The notes below the pieces were generated by a model, which made no database searches, was not told the origin of the DNA, and saw only the letters and a program-made list of their open reading frames with translations. Shown in pieces: positions 61,830-64,000 of a stretch of DNA of 64,000 nucleotides (its first letter is position 1; each line of letters starts with the position of its first letter). The stretch is from Brevundimonas sp. EYE_349 (GTDB taxonomy: Bacteria; Pseudomonadota; Alphaproteobacteria; Caulobacterales; Caulobacteraceae): the NCBI RefSeq assembly GCF_023147505.1, contig NZ_JAHXPB010000009.1:62001-126000 (forward strand), written 5' to 3'. The translations under genes and the position numbers were made by a program.

Positions 61830-64000
61830 ATGACTGAAGCCGCCGCTCCCGAGATCGACCACGACCGCCCCCTGACGCAGGACGGCCCCGCGCTGCGGCT
61901 GTGGATGATCGACGCCTCGGCCTATATTTTCCGCGCCTATCACGCCCTGCCGCCGCTGACGCGAAAGTCCGACGGCCTGCCAGTCGGCGCGGTCCAGGGC
62001 TACTGCAACATGTTGTGGAAGCTGTTGAAGGATATGAAGGGGGCGGATGGCCCCACCCATCTGGTCGCCATCTTCGACCACTCGGAAAAGACCTTCCGCA
62101 ACACCCTTTACGACCAGTACAAGGCCCACCGTCCGCCGCCGCCCGAGGATCTGGTGCCGCAGTTCCCGCTGGTGCGCGAGGCGACGGCGGCGTTCGGGGT
62201 GCACTGCGTCGAACTGCCCGGCTACGAGGCCGACGACCTGATCGCCACCTACGCCTGCAAGGCTCGCGACAGGGGCGGGGAGGCGGTGATCGTGTCGTCC
62301 GACAAGGACCTGATGCAACTAATCGGCGGCGGCGTCGTGATGTGGGACCCGATGAAGGATCGGCGTCTGGCCGAGCCGGAGGTGTTCGAGAAGTTCGGCG
62401 TCGGGCCCGAGAAGATGGTCGATCTTCAGGCCCTGATCGGCGACAGCGTGGATAATGTGCCGGGCGCGCCGGGCATCGGGCCGAAGACGGCGGCCCAATT
62501 GCTGGACGAATACGGCGACCTGGACACCCTGTTGGCGCGGGCGGGCGAAATCAAACAGCCCAAGCGTCGCCAGACCCTGATCGATTTCGCCGACCAGATC
62601 CGGCTGTCGCGCGACCTGGTGCGCCTGACCTGCGACGCGCCGGCGCCCGAAGCCATCGACGATTTCGCGGTGCGCGATCCCGATCCGGCGACCCTGTCGG
62701 CCTTCCTGGAGGCGATGGAATTCCGCTCCTTGCAGCGCCGGGTCGGCGACGGCAAGGCCGGCCCCAGCGACGTGTCGGCCTTTGCGCCGAAACGCGCGCC
62801 CACCCTGTCGGCGCCGGTGGCCACGCCGCGCTATGGCCAGGCGGTGGAAGGTCCGGCCGAGGTTCAGAGCTTCGATCACGCCGCCTACGAATGCGTCCAG
62901 ACCGAGGCGGCGCTGGACCGCTGGATCGCGCGCGCGACCGAGGTCGGCGTCGTTGGTTTCGATACGGAGACCGACGCCCTGTCCGCGACCCACGCCGGCC
63001 TGTGCGGCGTGTCCCTGGCGGTCGGGCCGAACGAAGCCTGCTACATCCCCCTGACCCATGAGCATGAGCCGCAGGCGGGCGAGGGCGGTCTGTTCGGCGA
63101 CGCGGCCGAGCCGCGCGAGCCGATCCATCAACTGGACAAGCCGACGACCCTGGCCAGGCTGAAGACCCTGCTGGAAGATCCGTCGGTCCTGAAGGTGTTG
63201 CAGAACGCCAAATACGACATCGCCGTCATGGCGCGCCGGGGCATCCGCGTCGCGCCCTATGACGACACCATGCTGATCTCCTATGTATTGGAGGGCGGTC
63301 TGCACGGTCACGGCATGGATGACCTGGCGCGGCTGCATCTCGGCCACGATCCCATTCCGTTCAAGTCGGTGGCCGGGACGGGCAAGAGCCAGAAGTCGTT
63401 CAAGCACGTCGCCCTGAGACCCGCGTCGGAATACGCCGCCGAGGACGCCGACGTGACGCTGCGCCTGTGGCGCATCCTGAAGCCGCGCCTTGCGCGCGAA
63501 GGCCTGTCCACCGTCTATGAGACGCTGGAGCGGGGAATGCCGACAGTGCTGGCCGACATGGAGACGGCGGGCGTCCGCATCGATCCCGAGCGACTGAAAC
63601 GTCTGTCCAGCGAGTTCGGCCTGCGCATGGCAGAGTTGGAGGCCGAGGCCGAGCGGATCGCCGGCCGGCCTTTCAACATCGGCTCGCCGCGTCAGATCGG
63701 CGACATCCTGTTCGGCGAACTGAACCTGCCGGGCGGCAAGAAGACCGCCAGCGGCCAGTGGGGGACCGACGCCAGCGTGCTGGAAGATCTGGCGCTGAGC
63801 CACGACCTGCCGCGCACCATTCTGGACTGGCGCCAGCTGTCGAAGCTGAAAGGCACCTACACCGACGCCCTGATCGCCGCCGCCGACCCCAAGACCGATC
63901 GGGTCCACACCTCCTATCAACTGGCCGCCGCCTCGACTGGGCGTCTGGCCTCGTCGGACCCGAATCTTCAGAACATTCCGATCCGCACCGAGACGGGGCG
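61830..64000 (+). CDS. polA: DNA polymerase I (3' end outside window)
   Basis: The repair and Okazaki-fragment polymerase; 723 residues are present. The 5' nuclease domain starts LWMIDASAYIFRAYHALPPL and has YEADDLIATYACKA, SSDKDLMQL and GIGPKTAAQLL. The 3'-5' exonuclease domain has VVGFDTETDALS (DxE), NAKYDIAVM and YAAEDADVTLRLW, so proofreading should be active. The polymerase domain begins near residue 590 and runs to SDPNLQNIPIRTETGR at the edge. The start at 61830 is the only ATG in frame; an ATG 11 bases earlier is in another frame. Confidence 0.97.
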   Translation, partial: MTEAAAPEIDHDRPLTQDGPALRLWMIDASAYIFRAYHALPPLTRKSDGLPVGAVQGYCNMLWKLLKDMKGADGPTHLVAIFDHSEKTFRNTLYDQYKAHRPPPPEDLVPQFPLVREATAAFGVHCVELPGYEADDLIATYACKARDRGGEAVIVSSDKDLMQLIGGGVVMWDPMKDRRLAEPEVFEKFGVGPEKMVDLQALIGDSVDNVPGAPGIGPKTAAQLLDEYGDLDTLLARAGEIKQPKRRQTLIDFADQIRLSRDLVRLTCDAPAPEAIDDFAVRDPDPATLSAFLEAMEFRSLQRRVGDGKAGPSDVSAFAPKRAPTLSAPVATPRYGQAVEGPAEVQSFDHAAYECVQTEAALDRWIARATEVGVVGFDTETDALSATHAGLCGVSLAVGPNEACYIPLTHEHEPQAGEGGLFGDAAEPREPIHQLDKPTTLARLKTLLEDPSVLKVLQNAKYDIAVMARRGIRVAPYDDTMLISYVLEGGLHGHGMDDLARLHLGHDPIPFKSVAGTGKSQKSFKHVALRPASEYAAEDADVTLRLWRILKPRLAREGLSTVYETLERGMPTVLADMETAGVRIDPERLKRLSSEFGLRMAELEAEAERIAGRPFNIGSPRQIGDILFGELNLPGGKKTASGQWGTDASVLEDLALSHDLPRTILDWRQLSKLKGTYTDALIAAADPKTDRVHTSYQLAAASTGRLASSDPNLQNIPIRTETG

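Noticed and set aside
62319..63920. 533-residue minus-strand frame
   Set aside because: Antisense to polA, which has intact nuclease and exonuclease motifs.

Overview
The window is a GC-rich, densely coded piece of an alphaproteobacterial chromosome. Gene content and order point to the order Caulobacterales, and the protein sequences look most like Brevundimonas; the genus is inference. Nearly everything is core chromosome on ordinary codon use. I see no rRNA, tRNA, CRISPR array, insertion sequence, phage or integrated element.

The main landmark is the chromosome origin and its segregation centre. A 446-bp gene-free gap (31839-32284) lies between ppsR and hemE, the position of Cori in Caulobacter crescentus. 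It holds a near-consensus DnaA box, CtrA-like TTAA pairs, repeated TCATCCCC motifs, one GANTC site and an AT-rich run. From 4.3 to 8.7 kb beyond it lie four parS palindromes (36544, 38194, 39706, 40939), within and around rho, mnmE, mnmG and parA, with parA-parB at 40.8-42.5 kb.

Layout. 1-9.8 kb: secA (cut by the window edge), a lipoprotein parvulin, argJ-mutT-flp pilin, then an NDUFAF5-like methyltransferase divergent from comF-grxC-nitrilase-DUF1178, a decayed DUF6265 fragment, a GNAT acetyltransferase and an UrcA protein. 10-18.6 kb: typA, glnD, murJ, trpS, a second GNAT and OsmC. 18.6-23.6 kb, the most accessory part: a REP-like repeat, a thioredoxin-reductase-like flavoprotein under an Rrf2 regulator, a possible 36-aa membrane peptide, an alpha/beta hydrolase, a YqjI/YqjH-like metal-responsive repressor and ferric reductase with a perfect palindromic operator, alkB and a secreted protein. 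23.7-28.2 kb: dnaK (sigma-32-type promoter), dnaJ, dapB and a second REP-like repeat. 28.2-31.8 kb: the leftward set ppsR-maf-aroE-coaE-dnaQ. 32.3-42.7 kb: the rightward set hemE-hemH-hemJ, rho, DUF6489, mnmE-mnmG-rsmG-parA-parB. 42.7-47.5 kb: the leftward set DUF3576-leuS-lptE-holA. 47.8-53.2 kb: ntrZ, thiE-like, yggS-like, a CenR-like regulator, a YczE membrane protein with its divergent MocR regulator, and xth. 53.5-58.8 kb: a secreted protein, a sugar oxidoreductase/aminotransferase pair, an AGE epimerase with a HAD phosphatase, and an alpha/beta hydrolase. 58.9-64 kb: an ABC ATPase, a small membrane protein, a zinc-finger protein, gloA, a DUF6655-like lipoprotein and polA (cut by the edge).

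Many neighbours overlap by 1-4 bases (ATGA, GTGA, TTGA), so most blocks are probably translationally coupled operons. I did not find a convincing new multi-gene system. The best leads are the architecture of the origin and parS region, the PadR-ferric reductase operator, the paired REP-like elements at convergent gene ends, the duplicated leader of leuS, and a few small or decayed genes.
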